A DNA stretch of 64,000 nt from Akkermansiaceae bacterium (GTDB taxonomy: Bacteria; Verrucomicrobiota; Verrucomicrobiia; Verrucomicrobiales; Akkermansiaceae): the NCBI GenBank assembly GCA_013041925.1, contig JABDRB010000012.1:62001-126000 (forward strand). The letters run 5' to 3'. Numbering within the stretch: the stretch's first letter is position 1; every line of letters begins with the position of its first letter. Below, one piece after another: positions 7,719 through 16,259 of this stretch. The translations under genes and the position numbers were made by a program. The notes beneath the pieces are model-generated. The model searched no databases. It saw only the letters and a list, made by a program, of their open reading frames with translations, and was not told where the DNA came from.

Positions 7719-9413
7719 TTATGCCTCTTCGTCGAGAGTGGCTGTGTAGCAATCCATGACGGCGTGGGTCATGGCACGGCCGCTTTCCTCCTCGTCGTGG
7801 AGCACATGATTCACCCCGGCTCTCAGCAGTTCGGCGGCTTCGGATTCAAACTTGGTGCGACCGAAAACGAGGATGGATGGATTGATTTCTCGGATGATGG
7901 GTAAGGCGCCCAGTGCGACTTCCTTGTGCGGGAAGGTGTAGGCGATGGCGCGGGCGTATTTGAGTCGAGCGAGCTTCAGGGCGACGCGTTGACCTGCATC
8001 GGCGAAGATACATTTGGTTCCCTCGTTCAGGAGTTTTTTGACCGTGCTGGCATTCATTTCGATGATCACGGCTCTGACATTGGATTTGCGCAGGTTTTCA
8101 TGAAGGTTTCGCCCAACTGGCCCATAACCACAAATAATGACGTGATCGGTCAGTCCTTCAATTTTGCCTCCCATACCGAGGTTGCGGTCGGAGCGGGTGC
8201 CAGGTTTTCGGCTCAGGTGAGCTCTGAGTTTGACCGCGGCAGGCACACTGAGCTTCATCAGAAAGGGGACCACCCCCATGGTGACGGCGGTGCAGACCAG
8301 TAAAACCTGCTCGATCACGGGGCTGAGTGCCTCCAGTTCCGTCGCTCGGTTCAGCAATACAATGGAAAATTCACCCGTGCTGGAGAGGGCCGCTGCGGTG
8401 ATCAACCAGTCGCCCATTCTGAGACCCGACAAGCGGGCGGCGAAGGCCACAATGGACCCCTTGATCACGATGATGAGGAAGGTGCCACAAACGATCAGAT
8501 GCCAGTGGGCAATCACGGAATCTAAATCGATGAGCAACCCGATGGATACAAAAAAGAGCGTGAGGAATAGATCCTTGAGTGGCAGCACCTCGGCCAACAC
8601 ACGATGGCTGTAGATGGAGCCGCTGACGACCACGCCGGCGGCGAAGGCACCCAGCGCAGGGCTGAGGCCGAGCAATCCGGAAAGCACGGCCACCGCGGTG
8701 CAGAGACCAACCACCGTGACGGTAAACAACTCCCTGCTCCGTGTCAGTGCGACGGCGCTGAGCATTTGGGGGATACCGTATCGGCTCAGGAAAACGGCCC
8801 CCACGCAGAACGCGACCCCTTTGACCAAGGCCAGCGAGAGATCCACCACTGGATTGCCTCCCGCATTGAGGATCACTGGCAGGAGCACCATAAAAAAGAT
8901 CACGGCAAGATCCTGAAACAGGGCCATCCCCAGTGCCACGCGACCCTGTGGACTGTCAGGCTGCCGCATGTCTTGGAAACTTTTGAGTGATACGGCGGTG
9001 GACGACAGGGCTATGGCAAAACCAATCACAATCGCGTGTCGGACGGGTAAGCCCATCAACACAACCACACCGGTGCCCGCGAGTGCGCAGAGCAGCATCT
9101 GGACACCTCCGCCGAGAAATGCAGGGCGACGGAGGTTTTTGAGTTCATTGACGGAGAATTCGACCCCCAGCGTAAACAGGAGCAAAATGATCCCAATTTC
9201 TGATAACGCGTGGATCATTTCGCTGGAATCCGCACCTGCCCACACGAGGATGCCGGAGTTGGCTAAAACGAGACCACAGAGGAAGTAGCCGACCAATAAT
9301 GATTGTCGAAACCTCGCTAGGACAAGCGAGACGACAACCACAGAGCTTAGAATAAGCGTTAATAAAACAAAAAACGCCGGGACGGTTCCTGCGCTACCCA
9401 GAAAATTTGGCAT
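7719..9413 (-). CDS. Kef-type monovalent cation:proton antiporter with RCK domain
   Basis: An inner-membrane CPA2-family transporter of 564 residues. About a dozen hydrophobic segments cover residues ~12-395, including the conserved GVEFSVNELKNL and FQDLAVIFFMVLL regions. A cytoplasmic TrkA-N/RCK domain starts at HVIICGYGPVGRNL (the GxGxxG nucleotide-binding loop) and runs to the end. Family members exchange K+ or Na+ for protons and are gated by NAD(H) or glutathione adducts. The gene stands alone; a Usp gene lies 138 bases upstream on the same strand, which suggests a stress context but not an operon. Ion selectivity is unknown. Confidence 0.9.
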   Translation of the reverse strand: MPNFLGSAGTVPAFFVLLTLILSSVVVVSLVLARFRQSLLVGYFLCGLVLANSGILVWAGADSSEMIHALSEIGIILLLFTLGVEFSVNELKNLRRPAFLGGGVQMLLCALAGTGVVVLMGLPVRHAIVIGFAIALSSTAVSLKSFQDMRQPDSPQGRVALGMALFQDLAVIFFMVLLPVILNAGGNPVVDLSLALVKGVAFCVGAVFLSRYGIPQMLSAVALTRSRELFTVTVVGLCTAVAVLSGLLGLSPALGAFAAGVVVSGSIYSHRVLAEVLPLKDLFLTLFFVSIGLLIDLDSVIAHWHLIVCGTFLIIVIKGSIVAFAARLSGLRMGDWLITAAALSSTGEFSIVLLNRATELEALSPVIEQVLLVCTAVTMGVVPFLMKLSVPAAVKLRAHLSRKPGTRSDRNLGMGGKIEGLTDHVIICGYGPVGRNLHENLRKSNVRAVIIEMNASTVKKLLNEGTKCIFADAGQRVALKLARLKYARAIAYTFPHKEVALGALPIIREINPSILVFGRTKFESEAAELLRAGVNHVLHDEEESGRAMTHAVMDCYTATLDEEA

Positions 9414-9551
9414 AACCTATCATTACTTCCAATGGTGGCTCATTGCCAACTGAAAACGGGAAAAGCTGGTGCAACACGGGTGGACGCGCCCGGCGGATCT
9501 TATCCGTCCACCGAGGACATAGGGGGCGAGTGACCATCGTGGGCGACGAGA

Positions 9552-10436
9552 TTACACACGGACAGCCAGCACGGACACGGTGGCATCGCGCATTAGGCGT
9601 TCCGCATTGGTGCCCATGAAATAGCCAGCAAGCTTCGAGTGCACACGCGTTCCCAGGACGGCAAGGTCAGCGCCGGAATCTTGAATATGATAGGTTAAAG
9701 CCAACGAGGGGACTTCGGATTCCAAAATAACCGAGCTGGAGTGGATGTCTGCGAGTTGGGGGGCGTAGGCGTCCAGGGAGCGTGCCATTTTCTCCTTCGC
9801 CTTAGCCCGGCATTCCTCAGCGTAACTCAGAGGCGAGTTTTCGTCGTGATCAAGTGTCTCGCCCCAGATGTTTTGATCCGGTGGGTAAATAACGTGGACA
9901 ATTTCAAGCTCCGCACCATAGGCGGTAGCAAGCTCGATGCCACGCTGGACGACCTTATCGGAAGTGAGAGAGAAATTGGTGCCGACCACGATTTTCGAGC
10001 AGTCGTCACGTTGCCAATCCCTCAGGATAAGTACATCGCAGGGGATGGTGCGCACGCAACGTGACGCAATGAGTCCGAGATGTTTTTTGGTCATATCATT
10101 GGCGGCGATCACGAGGAGTCGACTATCATGCTGCTCGACGATGCGGCTTAACTCGACGGACGGCCTGCCGCGGCAAACCTCAATGCGCACATCGGCATCT
10201 GGGGTGACGTCGGCAACCCTCTTTTGCAATCGTTCTCTGGCCTCGGATTCAAGGCTTTCGATTCCCTGCGCCGCGCCGCCGCTCTCCGTCCAGTGGGTAA
10301 TCAGTTGGTCGCTCAACACATGCACGGCAATCACGGGCGCGCCGTGTAAAGCGCCCGCATGCGCCGCGTGGCGGAGCACCATGGATGAAGAAGCTGAAAA
10401 ATCAATACCGGCAATGATGGGTGGGATAGGTTTCAT
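9552..10436 (-). CDS. tandem universal stress protein
   Basis: A 294-residue cytoplasmic protein made of two Usp domains. The first starts at IIAGIDFSASSSMVLRHA (residues 8-25) and the second at KIVVGTNFSLTSDKVVQRG near residue 148. The ATP-binding loop is only partly kept in the second domain (LGTRVHSKLAGYFMGTNAE retains G and GT but lacks the second glycine), and it is hard to recognise in the first. This may therefore be a non-ATP-binding type (inference). It lies upstream of, and on the same strand as, the Kef-type antiporter. Confidence 0.9.
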   Translation of the reverse strand: MKPIPPIIAGIDFSASSSMVLRHAAHAGALHGAPVIAVHVLSDQLITHWTESGGAAQGIESLESEARERLQKRVADVTPDADVRIEVCRGRPSVELSRIVEQHDSRLLVIAANDMTKKHLGLIASRCVRTIPCDVLILRDWQRDDCSKIVVGTNFSLTSDKVVQRGIELATAYGAELEIVHVIYPPDQNIWGETLDHDENSPLSYAEECRAKAKEKMARSLDAYAPQLADIHSSSVILESEVPSLALTYHIQDSGADLAVLGTRVHSKLAGYFMGTNAERLMRDATVSVLAVRV

Positions 10437-10568
10437 GGCATCGTTAATTTAAAATGAATCTTATCATAGATCTATCAAATGGGAACCTATTGTCAAGAAG
10501 GGAGGCGGTTGATCGCTGAATTTGAATCATTCTCAATCATCGCCACCTCCTCGCACTGAACGCAATAA

Positions 10569-10613
10569 GTGGCACTCTTTTGAAGAATTTATCTTCATGG
10601 TGGTGAGTGCCAC
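10569..10613. repeat. 9-bp inverted repeat in the Usp-sulfatase remnant spacer
   Basis: GTGGCACTC (10569-10577) and GAGTGCCAC (10605-10613) are perfect inverse copies 27 bases apart. The spacer contains a smaller TGAAGA/TCTTCA pair, so a bulged hairpin is possible. There is no T-run. It may be a leftover of the decayed sulfatase locus or a transposon end; no transposase is near. Confidence 0.5.
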
Positions 10614-10750
10614 GCCTTGCGTGAATGATCAACTTTGTTCAGATGGTGGCCATTTGCGAGGAAATGACCGACGGTTTAAAACCGTTGCCGTTAGCCGTAG
10701 CGTTGCTCCGCGCACCTATCGTAGGGACTCGCTCCCATATGGGGAGACTG

Positions 10751-10951
10751 GAGCTTTATGACCTCAAAAAAAACCCGTCCGAGTCAAACAATCTCGCTGT
10801 GACTTTTCCTGAAAAAAACAAGCGACTAGCCAGCCAACTTGACCTGTGGCTTGAATCCGTCGATGCTCAACACATGTCACCCAATCCCGCCTATGATCGA
10901 AATAGCTCGAAGCGGGGGAAAAAGAAAAGGCAGCCGAAGAAACAAAAATAG
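10751..10951 (+). pseudogene. C-terminal remnant of a sulfatase
   Basis: The reading frame from 10751 encodes ELYDLKKNPSESNNLAV, a stretch ending in WLESVDA and NPAYDR, and a lysine-rich tail. This is the typical C-terminus of alkaline-phosphatase-fold sulfatases (LYDLxxDPxExxNLA followed by a last helix). The region upstream (10453-10750) contains no sulfatase active-site motif (CxPSR), and its frame shows no family similarity. About 65 residues of a ~450-500 residue enzyme survive, so the gene is dead. Sulfatases are numerous in polysaccharide-degrading Verrucomicrobiota. Confidence 0.7.
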
Positions 10952-10984
10952 CTCGTAGTATGAGGGATCCCCCTCCGGCGGGAT

Positions 10985-12367
10985 CTACCTTCCTCTTGGA
11001 TTGCGGCGGCGACTGGCTCCTGGTCCTGACCGTCGACCACGGCCGCCGGCTTTATGACCGGCTGGCGGGTTCAATGAACCATCAGATTTGTCGGATTTAG
11101 GGCCTGATGGTTTCGGGGAGTTCGATTTCCTGCGGCCACCGCCCTGAGCCTGACGGGCTGCTTTTTTACGTGCCGCCTCCTCTTTCTGCACCTCACTGGC
11201 CGTAGGGCCTTTCGCTGGCCAGAGCTCGGGCTCGAACCCATTTAAATCGATCAGCGGGATTTTTTGAGAAATGATTTTTTCAATCCCCTGCAGGTAGGGT
11301 CGCTCGTTATTACAAACCAGTGAGACGGCTTCGCCTTCCTGCCCAGCACGACCGGTCCGACCGATCCGATGCACGTAATCTTCCGGCACGTTCGGGAGCT
11401 CAAAATTAATCACATGCGGAAGGTTGGCGATATCGAGTCCGCGTGCCGCGATGTCGGTAGCGACAAGCACCCTAACACTCCCTTCTTTGAAGCCTGCCAG
11501 TGCCTTCGTCCGCGCCCCTTGGCCTTTGTTGCCATGGATGGCGCTCGACTGGATCCCCGCTTGATCGAGACTCTTGCTCAGCCGGTTCGCCCCATGCTTG
11601 GTTCGGGTGAAAATAAGGACCTGCTCCCAGTCGCCATCCCGAATGAGCTTGATCGCGATCTTGGTTTTGGACGTCTTATCACAGCGGTAGGCACGCTGCG
11701 ACACCGTCTGGGCGGCAGTATTTTTCGGGCTGACCTCGATGGTGATCGGGTCGATCAAGAGCTCCCGTGTCATGTGACGGATCTCCTTGGAAAAGGTGGC
11801 CGAGAACAAAAGATTTTGCCGTTTTTTAGGCATCAGTTTGATCACCTTGCGGATGTCATTGATGAATCCCATATCGAGCATGCGGTCGGCTTCATCGAGC
11901 ACTAACATATTCACCTGATCCAGCTTGCACGCCCGTTGTTGGCAGAGGTCGAGAAGTCGACCGGGGGTGGCGACGAGGATATCCACGCCATCGCGGAGCT
12001 GGCGGATCTGTGGGTTGATTTTCACTCCACCAAAGACAACGGCACTGCGCAGATGAGTGTGGACGCCATAGGTCTTGATACTTTCTTGCACCTGAGCCGC
12101 AAGCTCACGAGTCGGGGTCAGCACAAGCGCACGTATGGGTCGTCCCTTCGATGGCTTTTGGCTCCCCGTCTCATCGAGGATCTGAATCATAGGGAGTGTG
12201 AAACCCGCGGTTTTACCCGTTCCTGTTTGGGCGGCGGCTAAGACATCCCTGCGTTTTAAAACGGCGGGGATCGCCTCGGCCTGCACAGGGGACGGGGTGT
12301 CGTAGCCTTTGTCAGTGACGGCACGGAGAAGTTCCTCGGACAATCCGAGATCGGAGAATTTTTTCAT
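10985..12367 (-). CDS. DEAD-box RNA helicase, RhlE-like
   Basis: An ATP-dependent RNA helicase of 460 residues. I chose the start at 12367 ([17 protein letters not shown]) because the Q-motif phenylalanine then lies at its usual place; an in-frame ATG at 12430 would add an unrelated hydrophobic extension. Motifs in order are AAQTGTGKT (I), PTRELAAQ (Ia), TPGRLLDL (Ib), [12 protein letters not shown] (II), FSATF (III), [11 protein letters not shown] (V) and [11 protein letters not shown] (VI). The last ~75 residues are a disordered basic Gly/Arg/Ser-rich tail as in cold-adapted RhlE proteins, likely to bind RNA nonspecifically. Monocistronic. Confidence 0.93.
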   Translation of the reverse strand: MKKFSDLGLSEELLRAVTDKGYDTPSPVQAEAIPAVLKRRDVLAAAQTGTGKTAGFTLPMIQILDETGSQKPSKGRPIRALVLTPTRELAAQVQESIKTYGVHTHLRSAVVFGGVKINPQIRQLRDGVDILVATPGRLLDLCQQRACKLDQVNMLVLDEADRMLDMGFINDIRKVIKLMPKKRQNLLFSATFSKEIRHMTRELLIDPITIEVSPKNTAAQTVSQRAYRCDKTSKTKIAIKLIRDGDWEQVLIFTRTKHGANRLSKSLDQAGIQSSAIHGNKGQGARTKALAGFKEGSVRVLVATDIAARGLDIANLPHVINFELPNVPEDYVHRIGRTGRAGQEGEAVSLVCNNERPYLQGIEKIISQKIPLIDLNGFEPELWPAKGPTASEVQKEEAARKKAARQAQGGGRRKSNSPKPSGPKSDKSDGSLNPPAGHKAGGRGRRSGPGASRRRNPRGR

Positions 12368-12637
12368 GATAAATGGGTGGGGAGTGGGGGTTATAAAGAA
12401 TGCCAAATACAAAAAAGCCGCCTTTCGCACGAAGCAAATAGCGACTTCTCAATGGGTTACGTGGTGGGGGGATATACGTCACTTGCCCCACTTTACAAGT
12501 AAAACATCACCTGACGTGATTTCAGAGGATGGTTGGCGGGAAGAGGGCCGGATCACTTCCTCGACGTTGCGAGAGCTAGACGACGTGAGAAGTCGGACTG
12601 AATCAAGGTCAGGCAACACGACGGGCCTTATTTCAGT

Positions 12638-12668
12638 GCGTGGGCCGAGTCGGCCGGAGCTCCGGCCG
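12638..12668. repeat. 31-bp direct repeat, copy 1 (palindrome-centred)
   Basis: The 31 bp from 12638 match 12827-12857 at 29 positions. Both copies contain the perfect palindrome GGCCGGAGCTCCGGCC, which could form a strong hairpin. The copies are 189 bp apart. Confidence 0.8.
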
Positions 12669-12826
12669 GTGCGGCTGGTGGGCGGTCCGAGGCGAAAATG
12701 CGGTCGATCCCAGGAATGATCGACTCAAAACGGTCATTTTCGGAGCGGAGCAGGTCGGATGAGGGGACGTTTGTCCGAAAAACCCCAATTTTCAGTGTGA
12801 CCGACCGGCCGAAAGGGTCGGCTGAT

Positions 12827-12857
12827 GCGTGGGCCGATTGGGCCGGAGCTCCGGCCG
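12827..12857. repeat. 31-bp direct repeat, copy 2 (palindrome-centred)
   Basis: Second copy of the repeat at 12638, with two mismatches outside the central palindrome. It leads into a stretch rich in CGGCC units (12857-12890). Confidence 0.8.
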
Positions 12858-12890
12858 CATCGGCCCGAGCCTCGGCCTCATCGGCCGGGG

Positions 12891-12975
12891 CGATTTTCGT
12901 CGATTTTGGGGGTTTTTTAGGGATTTTTGTCGATTGAGGGGCGATTGAGCCCGATTTCGGCTATATTGGTCGATT
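12891..12975 (+). repeat. short degenerate CGATT repeat tract
   Basis: CGATT occurs at 12891, 12901, 12931, 12942, 12952 and 12971, at steps close to multiples of 10 bp. It directly follows repeat copy 2. Its role is unknown; helical phasing would suit a protein-binding or bent-DNA site (inference). Confidence 0.5.
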
Positions 12976-13096
12976 CGGGGCAATTTTTCCGTGGGGGTGG
13001 GGATGATCCCAGCCAGGCGGCCTTGCCATGCAATCATGGGCAACGCATCCGTCGATTGCTCTTTCCTGGATCTTCAAAAAAGGCTAACTCGGAGCC

Positions 13097-13450
13097 ATGC
13101 ACATTCAACGACAAGAAACAAAGCCACGTATGAGTCGCGCCGTCATCCACAACGACACGGTTTATTTATGCGGACAGGTGGCTAAGGACTCCACCCAGGG
13201 CATGGCTGAACAGACCGCGACGATGCTTGAAAAGGTGGATGCATTACTCCTTCAAGCGGGATCCAACCGTGAACATCTGCTCTCGGCCACCATTTACGTG
13301 CGGGATATGAAAGATTTTGACGCCATGAATGCCGTGTGGGACGCCTGGGTGCCCGATGGTTATGCACCAGCGCGAGCTTGCGTAGAGGCGCGGATGGCAC
13401 GGGCTGAGCTCTTGGTAGAGATCTCCGTGGTCGCCGCTGTTAAGAAGTAG
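13097..13450 (+). CDS. RidA/YjgF-family protein
   Basis: A 117-residue trimeric Rid-family protein, the usual length. RidA proteins hydrolyse reactive enamine/imine intermediates made by PLP enzymes. The family core is evident: [15 protein letters not shown] near residue 15, [14 protein letters not shown] near residue 60, and [18 protein letters not shown] near residue 94, whose first arginine corresponds to the substrate-carboxylate-binding arginine of active RidA. The gene is isolated between the repeat-rich spacer and a minus-strand gene. The exact Rid subfamily is not certain. Confidence 0.9.
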   Translation: MHIQRQETKPRMSRAVIHNDTVYLCGQVAKDSTQGMAEQTATMLEKVDALLLQAGSNREHLLSATIYVRDMKDFDAMNAVWDAWVPDGYAPARACVEARMARAELLVEISVVAAVKK

Positions 13451-13510
13451 ATAGGTCCTTTCTTTGATTGGCCCCTTTTGCAAGATCGAGGGAAAGAATC
13501 CGGATTTATG

Positions 13511-15352
13511 TCAGTGCTGTGGCCATACCTTGAGGCTCATCTTAGCACCTTCGACTTGGGCGAATGGTCCGGGTGTTGGGATTTTGGCGGTTCTTTTTTT
13601 ACCAAAGTAGTCAGTATTGATACCTTGGTATGGGCTGCCGTCTGGCTGGAGGAAGGCTTTGTTGCCGGTTTTTGTTTTGCCCATGCGTTCAGTGGTGACC
13701 CATCCTGAGTTTGGGTTGTTGGCCCATCGGCTGTCGACGTTCATTTCAAGGTAATAGCTATCGCCTTTTTGGATAAGTTTCACATCAGGGTTGATGTCGG
13801 TAAGCAACATGGGGGCTTTGGCGTGTTCGCTAGGTTGGGCATCAAGGAAAAAAACATTACCCTGCATCCACACGGGGAGTTTGGCTTCGTTATACGGGGA
13901 GAAATTTGGACCATTGACATACAGATTATTATAGTGGCGCTCGTCTCCAGCAACGTTTGGAGCCAACCCACCTACCTTGGTGGAGTGTGCCAATAGCCAT
14001 GGTGTGACCCGACGTTCTCTCAAAGAGATACTTATTTTTCCTAACACAAGGTTGTGGGCGTAAGCAGCGCCTTGAGAGTTGATCCTCATGGCAAAGGGAG
14101 AGAGCATGATGTTGTTATCGATGACAACAGGACCGTGGTTGACCTCTAGAAAGAGGTCAGCATTACCTCCATTGTGGTGGAGCAGGTTACGCGTGACACG
14201 TGTGCCCTCGGTCATCCAATCGAGCCAGATACCGCGAACGCAGTGGTGAATATGGTTGCCCGCAATGGTCGAGTCCATCGCTGCGTGAAATTTGATGCCG
14301 GCCATTTCAGCCCCCGCAAAGAGTTGGCGGAAATGGATGTGGTGGATGTGATTGCCGGTGACCGTGCTGAAAATTGCGCCGAGGCTGCCAACGATACCAG
14401 CTTGTTCGCAGTGGGCGATGTGGTTGTTCCTTACGGTGTGGTGGCCGATGTTTTCTTTGGTCCATCCGTGAGCCGTGGCACGGTTGATTGTTTTTACATA
14501 ACCACCTGCGCTGTTCGCAGAGGTGTTGTCGAACTCGTCTCCGTGCTTGCCGAGGGTGATACCAGTGCAGGTTGAATACTGGATCGTGTTGTTCTCAATG
14601 ATCCATCCTTTGCTCCAGTTGGTTCCGATGATGCCGATCTGCTCGGCTGTGGGAGGTGCCCAGGGTGTGGCGGCTTGTTCGAGGGTGAACCCGCGTATGG
14701 TAATGAAGTTGATGCCGGTTTTGCTAGGGTAGAAAACGGACTGACGGGCATTGATCTCCACCATCTCCTTGTTGGGGTCGACCTCCTTGAATTGAGCCCA
14801 GAGGGTGGTGGATGTGTTGTCTTTGTTTGCAGTGAACCAGAGAGGGGTCTTGCCTGTGGGTTTGAAAACGTTTGTTTTGGCAGCGGCTTCGGTCAGCCAG
14901 TGTCCATTGAGATACACCGCCCCCGTGTGGTGATCCCTGCCTTTTCTCCTGAACCAGTCACCATCGATGAGATCTTTGAACGGATTGAAGTCACCAAAGA
15001 CATCATTGGGGATATTGATTTCCCAGACATCGCCTTCTACGTGTTTCCACCCCTTTGCAATCTCGGAGCCTTTGATGACAACTTTTTCGCCCTTGGCGGC
15101 CTGATAGGTGATACGGTTTTTGTCCGATGTGCCACCACGTGGTGGGTCGATGCGTTCACGATAAATTCCCTCGTGAACCGTCACCACGTCACCTGGTTGG
15201 GCAAGATCTGCGGCGGCGGAAATCGTTTTTAATGGTTTAGCATGACTACCATTATTGCTGTCGTTGCCGGTGTTGGCAACATGGTATTCCTTGGCCGAAA
15301 TCAAGGGGGCGATTCCGGCGAAGAAAAGCGCGAGATAGGTTGGTTTTTTCAT
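13511..15352 (-). CDS. secreted right-handed beta-helix protein, probable polysaccharide-active enzyme
   Basis: A 613-residue exported protein. The signal peptide is MKKPTYLALFFAGIAPLISA. The mature protein begins EYHVANTGNDSNNGS with KPLKTISAAADLAQPGDVV, the DUF1565/pectate-lyase-like entry to a parallel beta-helix. Helix rungs with N-H-I-H-H patterns (NNHIAHCEQAGI, GNHIHHIHF, GNHIHHCVRGIW) fill residues ~230-430. Such proteins include pectate lyases and GH141-like glycosidases, but I cannot name a catalytic residue set or substrate. The last ~100 residues look like a separate beta domain. The gene has no operon partner. Polysaccharide degradation is inferred from fold and secretion only. 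Confidence 0.75.
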   Translation of the reverse strand: MKKPTYLALFFAGIAPLISAKEYHVANTGNDSNNGSHAKPLKTISAAADLAQPGDVVTVHEGIYRERIDPPRGGTSDKNRITYQAAKGEKVVIKGSEIAKGWKHVEGDVWEINIPNDVFGDFNPFKDLIDGDWFRRKGRDHHTGAVYLNGHWLTEAAAKTNVFKPTGKTPLWFTANKDNTSTTLWAQFKEVDPNKEMVEINARQSVFYPSKTGINFITIRGFTLEQAATPWAPPTAEQIGIIGTNWSKGWIIENNTIQYSTCTGITLGKHGDEFDNTSANSAGGYVKTINRATAHGWTKENIGHHTVRNNHIAHCEQAGIVGSLGAIFSTVTGNHIHHIHFRQLFAGAEMAGIKFHAAMDSTIAGNHIHHCVRGIWLDWMTEGTRVTRNLLHHNGGNADLFLEVNHGPVVIDNNIMLSPFAMRINSQGAAYAHNLVLGKISISLRERRVTPWLLAHSTKVGGLAPNVAGDERHYNNLYVNGPNFSPYNEAKLPVWMQGNVFFLDAQPSEHAKAPMLLTDINPDVKLIQKGDSYYLEMNVDSRWANNPNSGWVTTERMGKTKTGNKAFLQPDGSPYQGINTDYFGKKRTAKIPTPGPFAQVEGAKMSLKVWPQH

Positions 15353-15744
15353 GTTTTTGCTTGTGTCAGATTCAATAGGTTAAAGGAAGGATGTTAGGAT
15401 TGGGGGCAGAGGGAATGCGGTAAGCATTGTTTTCTACCACAAAGACGATGCAAAACCCCCACCTCCACGAGGAAGATCGTGGAGGAATCTACCGAATGAA
15501 TAAAGCTGTAAAACCCCAATCTGAGACAGCTGAAGCCATAGACTTTGGCCAGAGTGCTGTGTCGCACACGCCACACTTTCATTATCTACATCGAGAAAAT
15601 TCCAACGGCTCTTCACCGACCGCTTACGAATACGTGTATAGGTGGTGGAAATTCAAGACTTGAAGCGGGTGACTAGCCGGGTGTCTGAAAAGTGCCATTG
15701 AGGGGTGTTTGAGTGTCATTGACTGACCTCGTCCGTCTACGCAA
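15353..15744. other. gene-free stretch upstream of the island
   Basis: No credible gene is seen. A perfect 8-bp hairpin (CCTCCACG 15462-15469, CGTGGAGG 15478-15485) without a T-run is the only structure noted. This is host sequence between the beta-helix gene promoter and the displaced tRNA terminator. Confidence 0.5.
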
Positions 15745-15777
15745 AAATCCCCGCAACTCGATGAGTTACGGGGATTT
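15745..15777 (-). terminator. displaced original terminator of the initiator tRNA gene
   Basis: AAATCCCCG (15745-15753) pairs with CGGGGATTT (15769-15777), and inside it AACTC (15755-15759) pairs with GAGTT (15763-15767) around loop GAT. Read on the minus strand it follows the tRNA 3'-end fragment and ends in a short T-run. Its architecture equals that of the hairpin at 23232-23262 next to the intact tRNA. Confidence 0.7.
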
Positions 15778-15807
15778 AGATTGGTTACGGGGGTAGGATT
15801 TGAACCT
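15775..15807 (-). repeat. attachment site: 33-bp duplicate of the initiator tRNA 3' end (left)
   Basis: These 33 bp are identical to 23260-23292, which hold the last 26 nucleotides of the initiator tRNA gene (T-stem side, acceptor 3' strand, CCA) plus 7 bp of flank. Identity ends abruptly at 15808. This is the fragment left after site-specific integration into the tRNA gene. Confidence 0.88.
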
Positions 15808-15929
15808 CAGGAACACTGGTTACGACTCGGGCAATTTGACCATAAACGTTGAAATATGGGGATTTGATAACCACCAAGTATTCGTATGTCCGTCACTTTA
15901 AGTCGATTTCATCGGAACAAATCGGAACT

Positions 15930-16142
15930 TCATTTCGGCCTCAAAGCAAACCAAGCTTCACCCTCTACTTTTGATCTAGGATTATGGTAATGTCGTTTCA
16001 GCATGGTTTCCGATGAAGTCGTTTCCTCAGCTCTAATTCCATACTTCGATTTTTTCTTAGCTCCTTGCTTGCTAGGAGGAGCTACCTCCTCAGGGCGCAT
16101 ACCACAAAATGCCTGCAAGTCGACGATCACCAACATCTTCAC
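15930..16142 (-). pseudogene. tyrosine recombinase (phage-type integrase) remnant
   Basis: The 70-codon frame combines LQAFCGMRPEEV, which resembles the first catalytic-arginine motif of tyrosine recombinases (A-x-x-G-x-R-x-x-E-[IVL]), with MLKRHYHNP and EGEAWFALRP, which resembles the C-terminal helix carrying the nucleophilic tyrosine. Between them about 100 residues, including the H-x-x-R box, are missing, so an internal deletion fused the two ends. It sits 120 bp from the left attachment repeat, where an integrase is expected. It is inactive. Confidence 0.65.
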
Positions 16143-16257
16143 TCATGTCGGTCAGGACTGCCCAGGTGCGATCCAGTTCATATCTGAGGAAAAGGAAGAT
16201 ACCCTGATCAATCAACCCTATACGGAAACGGTTCAGTGGCTGGGCGAAGATGTTATT
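16132..16257 (+). pseudogene. HipA-like N-terminal fragment
   Basis: Reading on the plus strand gives NIFTHVGQDCPGAIQFI followed ~25 residues later by WLGEDVID. The VGxDCxGAxQF pattern and the following LxxxI stretch are characteristic of the N-terminal domain of HipA-family kinases (toxin of type II HipAB modules). Neither the start nor the kinase domain is present, and the fragment abuts the integrase scar. I read it as toxin-antitoxin debris; the similarity is short. Confidence 0.5.
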
Positions 16258-16259
16258 GA

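Larger units (their letters stand above)
12368..13096. other. 729-bp gene-free spacer with internal repeats
   Basis: I see no convincing gene here. Open frames exist on both strands but show repetitive, compositionally driven translations. The spacer contains two 31-bp direct repeats (12638, 12827) and a run of CGATT units; these are listed separately. Confidence 0.6.

Noticed and set aside
12698-12937. 79-codon plus-strand frame in the repeat-rich spacer
   Set aside because: Its sequence is created by the 31-bp repeats and CGATT units; no conserved pattern or start context.
15427-15663. 78-codon plus-strand frame upstream of the island
   Set aside because: No signal, domain or start context; it runs over a hairpin in host spacer DNA.
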